Shown: in pieces, positions 1 through 8,404 of the stretch | Numbering within the stretch: the stretch's first letter is position 1 | Layout of the letters: every line of letters starts with the position of its first letter | Source of the DNA: Desulfovibrio fairfieldensis | Lineage (GTDB): Bacteria > Desulfobacterota > Desulfovibrionia > Desulfovibrionales > Desulfovibrionaceae | Length of the DNA: 64,000 bases | Assembly (NCBI RefSeq): GCF_001553605.1 | Contig: NZ_CP014229.1 | Coordinates: 1,020,501 to 1,084,500, forward strand | Direction: 5' to 3' | The notes under the pieces: generated by a model | Told to the model about the DNA's origin: nothing | Database searches by the model: none | Seen by the model: the letters and a program-made list of their open reading frames with translations, nothing else | Position numbers and translations under genes: made by a program

Positions 1-252
1 AGCGGCAAGTGGTACGGCGTGATCATGAATCTGCCCAGGGCGACGCTGGGCCTGGCGGGCAAGGGCGATGTCGAGGTCGTCAATCTGAAATGCGATCATG
101 TTTTGGATGTGCTTTTAAACAGTGAGCCGGGCGCTGTATTACCCGCATATCATATGAATAAGAAACATTGGCTTACCATTGTGCTGGACGGTAAATTCAC
201 GGCAGGCGAGTTGTACGGGCTTATTGATGAAAGCCACGGGTTGACCCGGTGA
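1..252 (+). CDS. MmcQ/YjbR-family protein, 3' part only
   Basis: The reading frame is open from the first base, so the gene starts outside the window; the GTG at 19 is probably internal. The C-terminal 83 residues match the MmcQ/YjbR fold (CyaY-like, double-wing DNA-binding type): a K-W-Y-G strand, a 'LKCD' strand and the conserved 'HMNKKHW' motif near residues 51-57. These are small cytoplasmic proteins whose molecular role is poorly defined. The stop codon overlaps the GTG start of the next gene (GTGA), which suggests co-transcription with the chaperone-like gene downstream. The family call is from motif memory. Confidence 0.75.
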   Translation, partial: SGKWYGVIMNLPRATLGLAGKGDVEVVNLKCDHVLDVLLNSEPGAVLPAYHMNKKHWLTIVLDGKFTAGELYGLIDESHGLTR

Positions 253-1376
253 GGGGCATCTTGCTGCCTGCGCGACCTGTGCGGTTCATTCCGCTGCTTT
301 TCTGCTGCTTCCTGCTCGCGGCCTGCCTGGAGAGCCGTCTGCCCGAGGGGGTGGTGGCCACGGTCAACGGCGAACTTGTCCATTTGCGTTCCGTGCAGTC
401 TTTGCTGGACAGCCGTTCCGCCGCGCTGGGCACTTTGCAGAGCTCTTCCCTGGAAAATATGAAACGCCGATACGGCGAAGCCCTGGGCACGCTGATCATC
501 CATGCCCTGGTGCGCCAGGAACTGGAACACCGCCAGATTCCCGTGGGCGACGCGGCTCTGGAGCTGGCCGTGGCCCAAGTGCGCGGGGACTATGAGCCCG
601 GCGGCCTTTCCAAGTTTCTGGCCGACGAATCCCTGGACGAAGCGGATTGGCAGGCCTTGATGCGCGACCATCTGGCCATGCTGACCTTTGAAAAGCGGGT
701 GCTGCTGCCCGGCATCCGGGTAAGTCTGGATGAGGTGCGCGCCTATTACCGGGAGCATCAGGCGGATTTTCAGCTGCCTGAAACGCTTGACCTCTGTCTG
801 ATTTCCGGAGAAGAGCGCTCGGCTCTGGATGTCTTTTGCGCGGCCTTTCCGGCGGGCAGAAAAACGCCGCGTTCCGACCTGCTGGTACAATGCCTGGAAG
901 TCCGTGGCGATGAAGTGCCGCCGCCCTGGAACAAAGATACGTCGGCGCTCAAACCGGGCGCCTGCGCCCCGGCCCGCCGCCAGAACGGAAGCTGGCAGAC
1001 CGTGGCGCTGGTGGAACGGCAGAAAGCCCACAGCCTGGACATGGCCGACGCCTATCCGCTGATAGAACACATTCTGCTGGAGCGGAAAAAGAACGCGGCC
1101 TTTGAGCAATGGCTGGAAGGCAGTCTGTCCAGGGCTGTAATCAAGGTTTCGCCCCTGCTCAAGGAAGAGCTGCTGACCCCGGCCTCGGGCCGACAGGCCC
1201 AGCCGGATGAGAATGATGACGAAGAGGCCCGGACCGATGCCGTTGACGCGTCTCCGGGCCCGGATGCCGTGCCCGGCGGACAGGCGGGGCGGGAAGAAAA
1301 AAGTGGTCGAAAGTCGGAGCGGGACATTGCGCGCAATCCGCGACAGGACGACGCGGCCGGTACCGGGCGGCGTTGA
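249..1376 (+). CDS. SurA/PpiC-like lipoprotein without a clear PPIase domain
   Basis: This 375-residue protein starts at GTG 249, overlapping the previous stop. It begins with a lipoprotein signal peptide ending in LLAAC, so Cys26 would be the lipidated residue. The next ~150 residues resemble the SurA N-terminal chaperone domain ('VVATVNGELVHLRSVQSLL'), and a 'VSLDEVRAYYREHQADF' segment marks the usual junction to a parvulin domain. The parvulin region itself is degenerate: the GGD...G motif seen in the neighbour at 1585 is absent. The last ~70 residues are charged and low-complexity. It probably acts as a membrane-anchored periplasmic chaperone for outer-membrane proteins. A later in-frame start cannot be excluded but would remove the lipobox. 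Confidence 0.7.
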   Translation: MRGILLPARPVRFIPLLFCCFLLAACLESRLPEGVVATVNGELVHLRSVQSLLDSRSAALGTLQSSSLENMKRRYGEALGTLIIHALVRQELEHRQIPVGDAALELAVAQVRGDYEPGGLSKFLADESLDEADWQALMRDHLAMLTFEKRVLLPGIRVSLDEVRAYYREHQADFQLPETLDLCLISGEERSALDVFCAAFPAGRKTPRSDLLVQCLEVRGDEVPPPWNKDTSALKPGACAPARRQNGSWQTVALVERQKAHSLDMADAYPLIEHILLERKKNAAFEQWLEGSLSRAVIKVSPLLKEELLTPASGRQAQPDENDDEEARTDAVDASPGPDAVPGGQAGREEKSGRKSERDIARNPRQDDAAGTGRR

Positions 1377-1584
1377 TTTCCGTCCGAGCCGCCGGGCGTT
1401 GCATCTCAGGCCGTTTTACGGTAGGCAGATGCCCATAACAGCGATTTTGCAAATTTCTAGACAAAGCCCGCGTGCCGCCCGTGATCGGCGGCGTGGGAGA
1501 GACACCCGCCTGTGTTTTGGGGGTCGGATGTTGCGCCGTCAGCGTCGCTTTCGGTAATTTCCTTGCTTCAAAGGGAGACTCGCA

Positions 1585-2523
1585 GTGAAGAAAACGTTTA
1601 TTCTGCTGTTGGCAATCTGGCTTTGCGGCGTCTGCGGCGTGCAGGCCGCTCAGCTCAATAAGGTGGCGGCGGTGGTCAACGGTCAGGTCATCACCATGTT
1701 CGACCTGCAGAAAACGGCCCTGCCGGAGTTGGGGCGCGCCAGACTCAATCCCAATAACCCCGCGCAGGCCAAGGAAGTGGACAAGGTCTTCCGCAAAGTG
1801 TTGGACATGATGATCATGGACATCCTGCTGGGGCAGGAAGCCAAGCGTCTCAAGATCAGCGTTTCCCCCTCCGAGGTGGACAACGAGATCGCCAAGATGA
1901 TGAAGGCCCGCAATCTGACCAAGCAGCAGTTTGAAGCCCAGCTCGCCCAGCAGAAGATCTCCATTGATGAAATCCGCCAGAACTTCGAAAAATCTCTGTT
2001 GCGCCAGAAAATCATGGGCATGGAAGTGGGCCGCAAGGTGGTGGTGACCCCCGCCGAAATCAAGGCATATTACGAAGCCCATAAAGACAATCTCTATGAT
2101 CGCGGCGGCCTGCACATGGGCGTGCTGGTCTATGCGCCCAACGTCAATGCCAAATCCATCGCCGCCCAGATCAAATCCGGCAAGCTGAGTTTTGAGGAGG
2201 CGGCGGCCAAGTATTCCATCGCCCCCAACAAAGACAAGGGCGGCGACATGGGGCCCGTGGAATGGGACCGCCTGAATCCGGAATGGGAAGGGCGGCTCAT
2301 CAAAATGAAACCCGGCGATGTGACCGACATTTTCGATCTGCAGGGCCGCAAGGCTCAGGTCCATTTGTTCCGGCCCGGCGGCGACAACGCGGAAAAACAG
2401 CTTACCCTGGAACAGGCCACTCCGCAGATCGACGCCATCCTGCGTCAGCCCAAAGCCATGGAGCGCTTTGAGGACTACACCAGCCAGCTGCGGAACAAAG
2501 CCGTTATCGACATCCGGCTGTAA
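1585..2523 (+). CDS. SurA-like periplasmic peptidyl-prolyl isomerase
   Basis: The 312-residue product has a cleavable signal peptide ending near VQAA (residues 19-22), a SurA N-terminal domain ('VAAVVNGQVITMFDLQ') and a rotamase (PpiC/parvulin) domain. The conserved 'FEEAAAKYS...GGDMGPV' motif lies near residues 200-227. It would assist outer-membrane protein folding in the periplasm. The GTG start is preceded by AAGGGAGA at a proper distance. It follows the SurA-like lipoprotein after 208 bp, so two paralogous chaperone genes sit in tandem, a common arrangement in Desulfovibrio. The exact name (SurA or PpiC) is uncertain. Confidence 0.85.
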   Translation: MKKTFILLLAIWLCGVCGVQAAQLNKVAAVVNGQVITMFDLQKTALPELGRARLNPNNPAQAKEVDKVFRKVLDMMIMDILLGQEAKRLKISVSPSEVDNEIAKMMKARNLTKQQFEAQLAQQKISIDEIRQNFEKSLLRQKIMGMEVGRKVVVTPAEIKAYYEAHKDNLYDRGGLHMGVLVYAPNVNAKSIAAQIKSGKLSFEEAAAKYSIAPNKDKGGDMGPVEWDRLNPEWEGRLIKMKPGDVTDIFDLQGRKAQVHLFRPGGDNAEKQLTLEQATPQIDAILRQPKAMERFEDYTSQLRNKAVIDIRL

Positions 2524-2563
2524 GCCGCCGCGCCCCGCGCGGCGGACCATGCACGAGGCTTAC

Positions 2564-3607
2564 ATGACTTTAGAGGAACTGGGCGCGGCGTTGCGCGCCG
2601 AACGCGAAAAGCGCGGCCTGAGCATCGAAGATGTGGCCAATCATCTGAAAATTGGGGCCCGTCTTCTGCGCGCTCTGGAGGAAGGCGACGCCTCGTCTTT
2701 GCCCCATCTGGCATATGCCAAGGGCTTTATCCGTTCATATTCATCCTATCTCGGCATGGCCGCCGAGGAAGTGAACGAAGCCGTTTGCGCCTTGGGCGGC
2801 ACGAGCCCGGCCGTACCCCAGCCCGTATACACGCCCGAGGAATCCCTGGCCCCCGGCCGAAGCCTGAAATGGCTGGGCGTGCTTATTGTGCTGGCCCTGG
2901 TGGCCGGAGGCGCGTATGTGGCTTGGCAACAGGGCGCTCTGGAAATTCTGAGCCGTCAGACGCGGCGTCTGGCCCAGCCCTCGCCGCCGTTGCAAACGCC
3001 GGATTCCGCCGAAAGCGTGCCGGGCAGGGAGACTTCCGCTCCGGCTGCGGATTCGGATCAAACCCCGTCCCAAACCCCGGCTGCCAAGTCCGAGGCTTTT
3101 GCCCCGGCGGCTTCTCCGTCTCCTGAGGCCGCGCCTGTGGCGGCTCCGGCTTCCGCCGCGTCTACCGCGTCCACCGGCGGGGTGAATACCCCCTCATCCG
3201 CCCCAGCCCCGGCCTTCGGCGGCGCGGGCGGCAGCGCGCAGAATGCGGCCCCGGCCTCTGCCTGGGGGTTGAGCTCCACAACGGCCGCTCCGGCGCAGCC
3301 CGCGATCGGGCAGAACGCGACCCAGCCCGCCCAGCCGGCGGACGGCGCGCTGCCCCCCGGACAGCATAAGGTCATCATCACCGCCACGGAAGAATGCTGG
3401 ATCCATTCCAATGCCGATAATACAGATACCCGGCAGTTCTCCCTGCGCAAGGGCGACACCTTTGCCCTGACCTTCACCAAAAGTCTGGAACTGAAGCTGG
3501 GCAATGCCGGCGGCGTGCGCATCCGCTACAACGGGGAGGACATGCCCGCGCCCGGCCAGTCCGGCCAGGTGCGGACCCTGACCTTCCCGCCCGCGGCCCG
3601 GCAGTGA
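2564..3607 (+). CDS. RodZ-like HTH membrane protein
   Basis: The protein has the RodZ/YfgA layout. An N-terminal HTH_25 domain (residues 1-75, 'LGAALRAEREKRGLSIEDVANHL') is followed by one transmembrane segment near residues 107-125, a long Pro/Ala/Ser-rich periplasmic linker (~130-270), and a C-terminal DUF4115-like beta domain ('VIITATEECWIHSNAD'). RodZ links MreB to the cell-wall elongation machinery. I chose ATG 2564 because GAGG lies 6 nt upstream; ATG 2549 is also possible, while an earlier in-frame start at 2468 would overlap the chaperone gene. Its stop overlaps the recO start (TGATG). Confidence 0.8.
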   Translation: MTLEELGAALRAEREKRGLSIEDVANHLKIGARLLRALEEGDASSLPHLAYAKGFIRSYSSYLGMAAEEVNEAVCALGGTSPAVPQPVYTPEESLAPGRSLKWLGVLIVLALVAGGAYVAWQQGALEILSRQTRRLAQPSPPLQTPDSAESVPGRETSAPAADSDQTPSQTPAAKSEAFAPAASPSPEAAPVAAPASAASTASTGGVNTPSSAPAPAFGGAGGSAQNAAPASAWGLSSTTAAPAQPAIGQNATQPAQPADGALPPGQHKVIITATEECWIHSNADNTDTRQFSLRKGDTFALTFTKSLELKLGNAGGVRIRYNGEDMPAPGQSGQVRTLTFPPAARQ

Positions 3608-4362
3608 TGGAGTGGGCCGATCAGGCCGTGGTACTGCGCATCGGGCATTTTCGCGAGTCTGATCTCTGGTTGAAACTGCTCTGCCGCGGGCGCGGCCTGC
3701 TGACATTGTTCGCTTTCGGCGGCAGCCGCAGCCGTCGGCGTTTCTGCGGCTGTCTGGACGTGCTGAACACTCTGCAATGCCGGGTCAAAACCTCGGGCAG
3801 GGAAAATTTTCTTAATCTGGAAGAGGCCGTGCTGCTGTCCGGGCCGCAGTGCCTGCGCGGCAACTGGCAGCGCATGGGGCTGGCCGCCAACTGCCTGCGC
3901 TTTGTGGAGGCTCTGGGCGTCAATGAGGAAGGCGCGGACGAAACCTTCGCCCTGGTGGAGGATCTGCGTCGCGTTTTGGAGGAAGAACCCCGCCTGCCGT
4001 CTTTGCTGCCGCTGTTTTTTCGTCTGCGTCTGGCCGGTGCCTTGGGTTTTGCGCCCAATCTGGGCCAGTGCGGCGCGTGCGGCGCGCCCCTGACCGACAG
4101 GACGCTGTTTGTGGTGGACGAGGGGCAGATGCGTTGCGCCGCCTGCCGGGCGCGGGAACCCGCCCTGGACGCGCGCTACGGCGTGGAGCTTTCCATGGCG
4201 GGGCTTGACCTTTTACGCCGCGTGCAGCAAGAATTTCCCTCTGCCTGGCCGGTGGAGGATCTGCCGTCCATGGACCGCCGGGCCTGTGCCAGGGCTATTG
4301 ACGGATTTGTGCAGTATCATCTGGGGTTGGCCTGGGAAGGCGGCTACTTCCGCCGCGTGTGA
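3607..4362 (+). CDS. recO: DNA repair protein RecO
   Basis: This 251-residue protein has the RecO layout: an N-terminal OB-fold ('ADQAVVLRIGHFRESDLWLKLLC') and a C-terminal helical domain carrying a zinc site ('CGACGAP...CAACR', near residues 156-180). RecO loads RecA onto SSB-coated single strands in the RecFOR pathway. Start ATG 3607 overlaps the upstream stop (TGATG), so translation is probably coupled to the RodZ-like gene. A large palindrome begins at its own stop codon. Confidence 0.88.
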   Translation: MEWADQAVVLRIGHFRESDLWLKLLCRGRGLLTLFAFGGSRSRRRFCGCLDVLNTLQCRVKTSGRENFLNLEEAVLLSGPQCLRGNWQRMGLAANCLRFVEALGVNEEGADETFALVEDLRRVLEEEPRLPSLLPLFFRLRLAGALGFAPNLGQCGACGAPLTDRTLFVVDEGQMRCAACRAREPALDARYGVELSMAGLDLLRRVQQEFPSAWPVEDLPSMDRRACARAIDGFVQYHLGLAWEGGYFRRV

Positions 4363-4507
4363 GGCAGCCCTGAAAAGCGTCTTTTGTCCCCTGGACCGCG
4401 TCAGAAGCCGTTCGCTGTCCAGGTCTGTACCGGAAGAGTACTATCCCTGGTCAGCGAACGGCTTCTTCCTTGCCAGGGAACAAAATCCATCTTTTCAGGG
4501 CTGCCTC
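4361..4507 (+). repeat. 147-bp imperfect palindrome between recO and glyQ
   Basis: Three nested pairs of arms can be read. 4361-4377 pairs with 4491-4507 (17/17), 4382-4394 with 4473-4485 (12/13), and 4403-4417 with 4452-4466 (15/15). A small inner stem lies around 4419-4450. The stem is followed by a T-rich run (4511-4521). As RNA it would form one long hairpin that could end recO transcription or act in the glyQ leader. As DNA it could be a miniature inverted-repeat element, because its outer arms begin exactly at the recO stop codon. Confidence 0.8.
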
Positions 4508-4547
4508 AGCTTTTTGTTTTTTGTGGCGGCACAACAAAGGACAGCGC

Positions 4548-5429
4548 ATGTACTTTCAGGATGTCATTCTTACCCTGCAAAATTACTGGGCAAGCCGGGG
4601 ATGCGTCATTGAGCAGCCTTCGGGCGTGGAGTGCGGGGCCGGTACCTTCAATCCGAGCACGTTTTTGCGGGTTCTCGGTCCCGAACCCTGGAAGGTGGCC
4701 TATGTGGAGCCTTCGCGTCGCCCCACGGACGGCCGCTACGGCGAAAATCCCAACCGCCTGCAGCGCTATTTCCAGTTTCAGGTGGTTCTCAAGCCCTCGC
4801 CGGACAATGTGCAGGATCTCTATCTGCAAAGCCTGGAAGCGCTGGGCCTGAATCCGGGCCGCCACGACATCCGTTTTGTGGAGGACGACTGGGAGTCGCC
4901 CACCCTCGGCGCTTGGGGCCTGGGCTGGGAAGTCTGGCTCAACGGCATGGAAGTGAGCCAGTTCACCTACTTCCAGCAGGTGGGCGGCATTGACCTTTCG
5001 CCGATCAGCGTGGAGCTGACCTACGGCCTGGAACGCCTGACCATGTATCTGCAGGGCGTGGAATCGGTCTATGACCTGCGCTGGAACAAGGATGTGACCT
5101 ACGGCCATATCTATCATCAGAACGAAGTGGAGCAGTCCAGGCACAACTTCGAAGCCAGCAACGCGGAAATGCTGTTGCGCCAGTTCAGCGACTTCGAGCG
5201 GGAATGCAAGGCCATGCTGGAACTGGGGCTGCCCTGGCCCGCCTATGATTATTGCCTGAAATGCTCGCATACGTTCAACCTTCTGGACGCGCGCGGGGCC
5301 ATTTCCATTACGGAGCGCACCGGCTACATCGGCCGGGTGCGTGCTCTGGCCGCGGGCGTGGCCCGTCTGTACGCGGCGCAGCGCGAGGAACTGGGCTATC
5401 CCATGCTCGACAACAAGGATGCGAGGTAA
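4548..5429 (+). CDS. glyQ: Glycyl-tRNA synthetase alpha subunit
   Basis: The 293-residue protein is the catalytic alpha chain of the bacterial alpha2beta2 glycyl-tRNA synthetase (class II fold). Diagnostic stretches are '[13 protein letters not shown]' at the N terminus, '[20 protein letters not shown]', '[10 protein letters not shown]' and '[11 protein letters not shown]'. I took ATG 4548, the conserved N terminus, rather than the in-frame ATG 4470, which would add 26 residues encoded inside the palindrome. An AAAGGA lies just upstream. glyS follows after 3 bp. Confidence 0.97.
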   Translation: MYFQDVILTLQNYWASRGCVIEQPSGVECGAGTFNPSTFLRVLGPEPWKVAYVEPSRRPTDGRYGENPNRLQRYFQFQVVLKPSPDNVQDLYLQSLEALGLNPGRHDIRFVEDDWESPTLGAWGLGWEVWLNGMEVSQFTYFQQVGGIDLSPISVELTYGLERLTMYLQGVESVYDLRWNKDVTYGHIYHQNEVEQSRHNFEASNAEMLLRQFSDFERECKAMLELGLPWPAYDYCLKCSHTFNLLDARGAISITERTGYIGRVRALAAGVARLYAAQREELGYPMLDNKDAR

Positions 5430-5432
5430 GGC

Positions 5433-7529
5433 ATGGCGACCTTTGTGCTTGAAATCGGCAGCGAGGAACTGCCTTCCCGTTTTCTGGCCCCGGAAGAGGC
5501 GGAACTCCGGGCCCGCTTCAGCGCCGCCCTGGACGAGGCCGGTCTGGAATATGGCGCGGTGCGCGTCATGAGCACGCCGCGCCGGGCAGTGGCGCTGGTG
5601 GAGGATCTCAATCCCGTGCAGCGGGAAAAGGAAGAAGTGATTTCCGGACCTCCGGCGCGCGTGGCCTACGGGCCTGACGGCGCGCCCACCAAGGCCCTGG
5701 AGGGTTTCGCCCGCACCCACGGCCTAAGTGTGGCGGACGTCTTTCGCCTGGAAACGGAAAAAGGCGAATATGTGGCCGTGCGCAAGCGCACCGGCGGCGC
5801 GGCGGCCAAAGATCTGCTGGCCGGGATCTGCCCTGCCGTGATCACGTCCCTGCCGTTCGCCAAGCGCATGCGCTGGGGCGCGTATGCCTTGGCCTATGCC
5901 CGGCCCATCCACTGGATTCTGGCTCTGCTGGATGAGGAAGTGGTCCCCTTCGACCTCGGGCCCGTGGCTTCGGGCCGCGAAACCTGCGGCCACCGCGTGC
6001 ACGGTTCCGGTCCCTTCAGCGTGGCCCATGCCGACGCCTATCTGGAAATTGCGGCTGATTCCTGCGCCGTGACCCTTGATCCGGCCCGGCGCCGTGCCGT
6101 CATCGTGGAAGGCGGCGACGCCCAGGCCGCGCGGGCCGGGGGCAGGGTCCTCTGGAACGACGGCCTGCTGGACGAGGTGCAGGGTCTGGCCGAGCATCCC
6201 GTGCCCCTGCTGGCGGATTTTGATCCCGCCTATCTGGAAGTGCCGCGTGAAGTGCTGCTGACCAGTATGGAAAGCCATCAGAAGAGCTTCGGCATTGAGG
6301 GGCCGGACGGCAAGCTCATGCCGCATTTTCTCACTGTGCTCAATCTGAGCCCCGAAGACATGGAAGTGGTCAAGCACGGCTGGGAGCGCGTGCTGCGCGC
6401 CCGTCTGGACGATGCCCGCTTTTTCTGGCGCGCGGATCTGCGGGAGAACTTCGACCTCTGGCTGGAAAAGCTGGACCATGTCATCTTTATCGGCGCGTTG
6501 GGCAGCATGGGCGACAAAACCCGCCGCCTGGAGGCCCTCTGCCGTTGGCTGGCCGAACGCTGCGCCCCTCGGCTGGGCGCGGACCTGACGGCGGAAGCCG
6601 CGCGGGCCGGACGGCTGTCCAAAGCGGACCTGGTTACCGGTCTGGTTGGCGAATTCGATACGCTTCAGGGCATCATGGGCGGCATCTATGCCGGGCAGAA
6701 GGGCGAAGCCCAGGCTGTGGCCGACGCTCTGAAAGAGCAGTACCTGCCCGCCGGTCCGGATTCGCCGCTGCCGAAAAGCCCTGTGGGCGCGCTGCTCTCC
6801 CTGGCGGACAAGGCCGATACCCTTGTGGGCTGCTTCGGCCTGAACATGGTCCCCACCGGCGCGGCGGACCCCAATGGTCTGCGGCGTTGCGCGCTGGGCA
6901 TCATCCGTATTCTGCTGGACTTCGGCCTTGACCTTGACGTGCGCGAGCTCTTCGCCAAGGCGCGGGAACTCTACGGCACACGGCAGTGGAAGTTGCCGCC
7001 GGACGAGGCTCTGGACAAACTCATGGAATTCTTCGCGGCCAGGCTGCGCAATTATTTCCTGAGCCGGGGCCAGGATACCCTGCTGGTGGACGCGGCGTTG
7101 AACGCTGGCGCGGCCCAGGTGCCCGACAGCGGCGCGCGCCTGGCGGCGCTGGCGGCCTTCAGCCGGGAACCGGGCTATGCCGAGGCCGTGCAGACCTTTA
7201 AGCGGGTGGCCAATATCGTGCGTAAGCAGGCCGCCGCAGAAACGCTGCCCGAGCATTGGGATGCGGCCCTGTTGCGCGAAGCGCCGGAAAAGGCTCTGGC
7301 CGAGATCCTGGAAACCTTGCTGCCCCGTCTGGACGCATTCCGGGCTTCCGGCGATCACGGCGCGGCTCTGGCGACCCTCAGAGAGGTGCGCCCGGCTGTG
7401 GACGCCTTTTTTGACGGCGTGATGGTCATGTGCGAAGACGCGGCCTTGCGCCGCAACCGCCTGGCCATGCTCCAGGCCTTGGGATCGCGCTTCGCCCGGC
7501 TGGCCGATTTCGCGGCCTTGCAGTTGTAA
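5433..7529 (+). CDS. glyS: Glycyl-tRNA synthetase beta subunit
   Basis: The 698-residue beta chain carries tRNA-recognition domains: the N-terminal 'LEIGSEELPSRF' motif, the conserved 'SMESHQKSFG' and 'DARFFW' stretches, and a C-terminal DALR-type anticodon-binding domain. It is needed with GlyQ for charging of tRNA-Gly. Length is normal for the family. It lies 3 bp after glyQ, with the Shine-Dalgarno bases (GAGG) inside the glyQ end. Confidence 0.97.
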   Translation: MATFVLEIGSEELPSRFLAPEEAELRARFSAALDEAGLEYGAVRVMSTPRRAVALVEDLNPVQREKEEVISGPPARVAYGPDGAPTKALEGFARTHGLSVADVFRLETEKGEYVAVRKRTGGAAAKDLLAGICPAVITSLPFAKRMRWGAYALAYARPIHWILALLDEEVVPFDLGPVASGRETCGHRVHGSGPFSVAHADAYLEIAADSCAVTLDPARRRAVIVEGGDAQAARAGGRVLWNDGLLDEVQGLAEHPVPLLADFDPAYLEVPREVLLTSMESHQKSFGIEGPDGKLMPHFLTVLNLSPEDMEVVKHGWERVLRARLDDARFFWRADLRENFDLWLEKLDHVIFIGALGSMGDKTRRLEALCRWLAERCAPRLGADLTAEAARAGRLSKADLVTGLVGEFDTLQGIMGGIYAGQKGEAQAVADALKEQYLPAGPDSPLPKSPVGALLSLADKADTLVGCFGLNMVPTGAADPNGLRRCALGIIRILLDFGLDLDVRELFAKARELYGTRQWKLPPDEALDKLMEFFAARLRNYFLSRGQDTLLVDAALNAGAAQVPDSGARLAALAAFSREPGYAEAVQTFKRVANIVRKQAAAETLPEHWDAALLREAPEKALAEILETLLPRLDAFRASGDHGAALATLREVRPAVDAFFDGVMVMCEDAALRRNRLAMLQALGSRFARLADFAALQL

Positions 7530-7554
7530 ATGGCGCCGGCGACGGCAAAATTGC

Positions 7555-7583
7555 TTGACAGGCAGCGAGGCTTGCGCTAATAA
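7555..7583 (+). promoter_or_regulatory. Sigma-70 promoter for rpsT
   Basis: TTGACA (7555-7560) and TAATAA (7578-7583) are separated by 17 bp, about 100 bp before the rpsT start. The position after glyS indicates independent transcription of rpsT. Confidence 0.7.
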
Positions 7584-7682
7584 CGCTGATTCACAACATC
7601 TCTGTTGCTGTCATCCGGCGGCAGTGCCGCTGATCCGGGATCATGGCTTGCGCGGGCAAGCCCAACATAGTGGAGGAATACC

Positions 7683-7952
7683 GTGGCCAACCATAAGTCA
7701 GCCATCAAACGTCACAAACAGAGCCTCAACAGGGCCGCCCGCAACCGTGCCGCCCGTACCCGCGTGAAAAGCGCCATCAAGGATGTGCGCGCCGCCATCC
7801 AGGGCAAGGACAAGAGCTTGGCCGACAACGCCCTGACTCTCGCCACTTCCGTGTTGGCCAAGGCCGCCGGAAAGGGTGCTCTGCATTGGAAAAAGGCCGC
7901 GCGTAAGATCTCGCGTCTGGCCCGCGCCGTTAACGGCATTGAAGCTGAATAA
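7683..7952 (+). CDS. rpsT: 30S ribosomal protein S20
   Basis: An 89-residue, Lys/Arg/Ala-rich protein begins '[14 protein letters not shown]', the S20 signature; S20 binds 16S rRNA at the base of the small subunit. The start is GTG, preceded by GGAGG. The non-ATG start is usual for rpsT, where it serves autoregulation in E. coli; here that is inference. Confidence 0.96.
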   Translation: MANHKSAIKRHKQSLNRAARNRAARTRVKSAIKDVRAAIQGKDKSLADNALTLATSVLAKAAGKGALHWKKAARKISRLARAVNGIEAE

Positions 7953-8081
7953 AACGGTGTAATGTCTTTTGCCGTTTGTCTTCGGACTTTCGGCAGGGCA
8001 TGGTTTATGTGGATGCCGCCAAGGCGGTAGTAGATTTGAAAATTTATCCGGCATGCAAGCAAAAATAGTTACAAAAAATTC

Positions 8082-8108
8082 TTGACGAAGCATGCCGCTT
8101 AGTATAGT
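8082..8108 (+). promoter_or_regulatory. Candidate promoter for tRNA-Arg
   Basis: TTGACG (8082-8087) and TATAGT (8103-8108) lie 15 bp apart, immediately before the tRNA. The spacer is slightly short. Confidence 0.5.
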
Positions 8109-8120
8109 TTCCTTTGTTAC

Positions 8121-8197
8121 GCGCTCGTAGCTCAGCTGGATAGAGCAACAGGCTACGAACCTGTAGGTCAGGAGTTCGAATCTCTTCGGGCGCACCA
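8121..8197 (+). tRNA. tRNA-Arg (ACG)
   Basis: The 77-nt gene folds as a cloverleaf. The 7-bp acceptor stem is GCGCTCG with CGGGCGC (one G-T pair), the D-arm contains 'AGCTCAGCTGGATAGAGC', the anticodon loop is CTACGAA in an ACAGG/CCTGT stem, and the T-arm contains GTTCGAATC. CCA is encoded. Anticodon ACG reads Arg CGN codons after deamination to inosine. Confidence 0.96.
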
Positions 8198-8208
8198 TAA
8201 AATGTTCG

Positions 8209-8244
8209 AGAGTCCGGATATGATATCCGGGCTCTTTTCATTTT
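8209..8244 (+). terminator. Rho-independent terminator after tRNA-Arg
   Basis: A stem of AGAG-CCGGATAT with ATATCCGG-CTCT (one mismatch, one-base loop) runs into TTTTCATTTT. Confidence 0.75.
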
Positions 8245-8331
8245 GTCTGCGGTTCCGGCAAGATCGGCGACCATATATGCAGCCGCCGTAACGGCTGTGG
8301 TTTTTCGGAAAGTTCTGCTCCGAAAGGCAGA

Positions 8332-8374
8332 GACGGCCCGCACCCTCCAAGATTGAGGGGACGGGCCGTCTTTT
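8332..8374. terminator. Terminator hairpin between tRNA-Arg and glpC
   Basis: GACGGCCCG (8332-8340) pairs with CGGGCCGTC (8362-8370) and is followed by TTTT. It lies between convergent units and may end transcription from either side. Confidence 0.55.
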
Positions 8375-8404
8375 GATACGGTTAACATTGCCGCTTGCAG
8401 CGTG

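Noticed and set aside
1377..1584. Extension of a gene through the gap between the two SurA-like genes
   Set aside because: The overlapping frame 1207-1557 has Arg/Pro-rich composition typical of an out-of-frame reading and no ribosome site.
4361..4547. T-box riboswitch before glyQ
   Set aside because: The leader is one long palindrome without a recognisable T-box sequence or specifier loop, and T-boxes are not expected for glyQ in this lineage.
4506..5720. Long minus-strand open frame of 404 codons opposite glyQ
   Set aside because: It lies antisense to a certain gene, has no ribosome site or family pattern, and is rich in His/Gln/Ala as antisense frames of high-GC genes are. Similar long frames opposite the SurA gene, glyS, napA and the kinases were rejected for the same reason.
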